From the NCBI GenBank assembly GCA_945952115.1, contig CAMFHA010000023.1:1-33627 (forward strand): a DNA stretch of 33,627 bases, in the 5' to 3' direction. A program made the position numbers and the translations under genes. The notes under the pieces were generated by a model. It did no database searches and had not been told where the DNA came from. It saw only the letters and a program-made list of their open reading frames with translations. The DNA is from an uncultured Legionella sp. Its GTDB lineage: Bacteria > Pseudomonadota > Gammaproteobacteria > Legionellales > Legionellaceae. Of the stretch, positions 31,987 to 33,627 are shown in pieces. Each line of letters starts with the position of its first letter. Within the stretch, counting starts at the first letter, position 1.

Positions 31987-32963
31987 AACCTTTATTGGTT
32001 AGTAGTGGCGAACCTGCTGGAGTGGGGCCGGATTTATGTCTGGCTTTGGCTTCAGATGCTTTTCCAGTAGTTATATTAGGAGATAAACTCGTTTTACAAG
32101 AACGAGCCGAGTTATTAAAGAAGAAAATTAAATTATTGGATTATGACTCTAGTGAAATAAGTCAATTTAAACCAAACCAGCTTTATGTAATCGAGGTAAA
32201 GTGTTCTAAGTCGGTGCAGCCAGGTAAATTAGATCCTGAGCATGGACTTTATGTATTAAAATTATTAGAACAAGCAGCTTCATTATGTAAAAAACAAGAG
32301 TTTTCAGCGCTAGTAACAGCCCCTATTAATAAAGCAAATATCAATGCTGCTGGGATTCCTTTTACAGGACATACAGAATTTTTTGCTGATTATTTTAAAG
32401 CTGAACAAGTGGTGATGATGTTAGCTTGTGAACAAATGAAAGTGGCATTAATAACTACTCATCTCCCATTAAGCAAAGTTGCCTCAACTATTAGTTTTTC
32501 TTTAATTACTCGTGTAATTAAACAACTGCAGCACTCTTTAATTAAAGATTTTGCTATTTTAAATCCAATCATTAATGTAGCTGGCTTAAATCCTCATGCA
32601 GGAGAATCTGGCTATTTAGGACGAGAAGAAATTGAAATTATAGAGCCTGCGTTAATTCATTTAAGAGAATTGGGTCTTAATGTTCAAGGCCCTTTTCCAG
32701 CAGACACCATGTTTGTTAAAAATAACTCTTGTGATGCTTATGTAGCAATGTACCATGATCAGGGATTGCCTGTACTAAAATATGCAGGATTCAATGCTTC
32801 AGTTAATATCACCTTGGGTCTCCCAATTATTCGTACTTCGGTTGATCACGGCACCGCTTTAAATTTAGTCGGAACTTCTAAGATCGAGACAGGAAGCATG
32901 TTTATGGCAGTAAGGATGGCCTTAGCAATGGCAAAAAATAGGCAAAAAAATGAGTTTAATTAG
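31983..32963 (+). CDS. pdxA: 4-hydroxythreonine-4-phosphate dehydrogenase
   Basis: PdxA oxidises 4-phosphohydroxy-L-threonine with NAD+ in the DXP-dependent pyridoxal-phosphate pathway, before PdxJ ring closure. The protein has 326 residues. Conserved parts are SSGEPAGVGPDL at the start, TAPINKANINAAGIPFTGHTEFFAD (metal-binding His130), AGLNPHAGESGYLGREE and YHDQGLPVLKY, which carry the other metal-binding His residues. The C-terminal TLGLPIIRTSVDHGTALNL is also typical. It is coupled to surA by a 4-bp overlap and overlaps folA by 14 bp. Confidence 0.98.
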   Translation: MKPLLVSSGEPAGVGPDLCLALASDAFPVVILGDKLVLQERAELLKKKIKLLDYDSSEISQFKPNQLYVIEVKCSKSVQPGKLDPEHGLYVLKLLEQAASLCKKQEFSALVTAPINKANINAAGIPFTGHTEFFADYFKAEQVVMMLACEQMKVALITTHLPLSKVASTISFSLITRVIKQLQHSLIKDFAILNPIINVAGLNPHAGESGYLGREEIEIIEPALIHLRELGLNVQGPFPADTMFVKNNSCDAYVAMYHDQGLPVLKYAGFNASVNITLGLPIIRTSVDHGTALNLVGTSKIETGSMFMAVRMALAMAKNRQKNEFN

Positions 32964-33462
32964 TTTAATTGCTGCATTAGATGAACAAGGAGGTATTGGT
33001 TTTAATAATCAATTGTTAGCCCATCTACCAGCTGATTTAAAATATTTCAAATCAGTTACTATGGGAAAATCTATTATTATGGGTCGTCATACTTACGAAT
33101 CAATAGGTAAACCTTTACCTGGAAGAAATAATATTATTATCAGTAAAACTTTGAAATCTGAAGCGGGAATTACAGTATTTAATGAATTAGAACCAGCTCT
33201 TGACTCGACAAAAAAAGAAGCGGAAATATTCATTATTGGCGGTGGTTGTTTATTTGCATCAACATTTTCTTTAGCTAACCGTCTATATATCACTAAAATT
33301 CATCATCAATTTAACGCGGATGTTTTTTTTCCTGTTATTGATCATACTATCTGGTTATGCAAAGAAAAAAGAAAATATAATCGTGATGAGAAAAATGACT
33401 ATGATATGACTTTTTATATATATGAACGTAAAGTTGGATTGGCGCCAAAGACAAAGCCATAG
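32950..33462 (+). CDS. folA: Dihydrofolate reductase
   Basis: FolA reduces dihydrofolate to tetrahydrofolate with NADPH. The 170 residues match the chromosomal bacterial form: SLISLIAALDEQGGIGFNNQ, LPADLKYFK with the catalytic Asp29 (E. coli Asp27), MGRHTYESIGKPLPGRNNI, EIFIIGGG and the C-terminal FYIYER. It starts inside the end of pdxA (14-bp overlap), a strong sign of operon coupling. One oddity: at the position of the near-invariant active-site Trp22 of E. coli there is Ala24 (QLLAHLPAD, codon GCC). Confidence 0.96.
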   Translation: MSLISLIAALDEQGGIGFNNQLLAHLPADLKYFKSVTMGKSIIMGRHTYESIGKPLPGRNNIIISKTLKSEAGITVFNELEPALDSTKKEAEIFIIGGGCLFASTFSLANRLYITKIHHQFNADVFFPVIDHTIWLCKEKRKYNRDEKNDYDMTFYIYERKVGLAPKTKP

Positions 33463-33554
33463 CGACTATATGATTCAAAATGGACTACAATAAATCGAAA
33501 TGGATTGAGATTAATTAAAAACAAAGAAAGTTACAAAAAAAGCTAAAAAAGTGT

Positions 33555-33582
33555 TTGACAAGGTTTGAGAAATGAGTAGAAT
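33555..33582 (+). promoter_or_regulatory. Strong sigma-70, stringent-type promoter, probably of an rRNA operon
   Basis: TTGACA (33555-33560) and TAGAAT (33577-33582) are separated by 16 bp. An A/T-rich run (UP-element-like) precedes them, and a GC-rich start ACGCAGC follows the -10, as in rRNA P1 promoters under ppGpp control. A CGCC-TTCG-GGGC hairpin lies just downstream (about 33591-33602). No gene starts before the window ends, so the target (16S rRNA or a tRNA) is inferred. Confidence 0.65.
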
Positions 33583-33627
33583 ACGCAGCACGCCTTCGGG
33601 GCAAAGTTCATTAAGAAGAGAGAAGAC

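Overview
The window looks like a chromosomal stretch of a Legionella-type gammaproteobacterium. The DNA is AT-rich and intergenic spaces are full of short inverted repeats. It carries a eukaryotic-like ankyrin protein with a C-terminal membrane anchor and acidic tail, and a gammaproteobacterial amgK-murU / lptD-surA-pdxA block followed by folA. The genus is my inference from gene content and style; I ran no database search.

Layout. 76-2463 (-): ankyrin-repeat protein built from 82-residue units with a very recent 492-bp internal duplication. 2751-4544 (+): AraC-type regulator and EamA/DMT exporter. 4545-5712: decayed zone with a broken Lrp/AsnC gene, an orphan 125-residue ORF and distant inverted repeats. 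5713-8062 (-): intact Lrp regulator, riboflavin-synthase-like protein, XRE regulator plus DUF2975 membrane protein. 8451-11227 (-): guanine deaminase and an MFS transporter. 11639-17346: small secreted, envelope and enzyme genes (Cys-rich peptide, AmpD-type amidase, PEBP protein, methyltransferase, SDR, PLD-like protein, Tyr/Gly lipoprotein). 17657-19296: divergent efp and epmB, a substrate and its modification enzyme. 19323-22561 (-): a three-gene run of unknown protein, CHR transporter and polyphosphate kinase. 22772-26170 (+): fadE and a tightly coupled pair of unknown genes. 26171-27825 (-): murU-amgK peptidoglycan recycling. 28005-33462 (+): lptD, surA, pdxA, folA. The window ends in a strong stringent-type promoter that probably belongs to an rRNA operon lying just outside.

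Functional links. EpmB makes the beta-lysine that is placed on EF-P Lys34. AmgK and MurU are consecutive enzymes recycling MurNAc to UDP-MurNAc. SurA chaperones outer-membrane beta-barrels such as LptD. The guanine deaminase and MFS protein may form a purine uptake/use pair (inference only).

Most notable points: the near-perfect duplication in the ankyrin gene; a 29-bp tandem duplication across the guaD start that created a 10-codon upstream ORF overlapping guaD by ATGA; a 39-bp palindrome covering the apparent ribosome-binding site of the AraC regulator; a set of MITE-like inverted-repeat elements in promoters and gene ends; an unknown (possibly CYTH-like) gene in a run with ppk1; and an unusual residue in the dihydrofolate reductase active-site region. 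I found no CRISPR array, tRNA gene, intact transposase or prophage. None of the above amounts to a clearly new multigene system.
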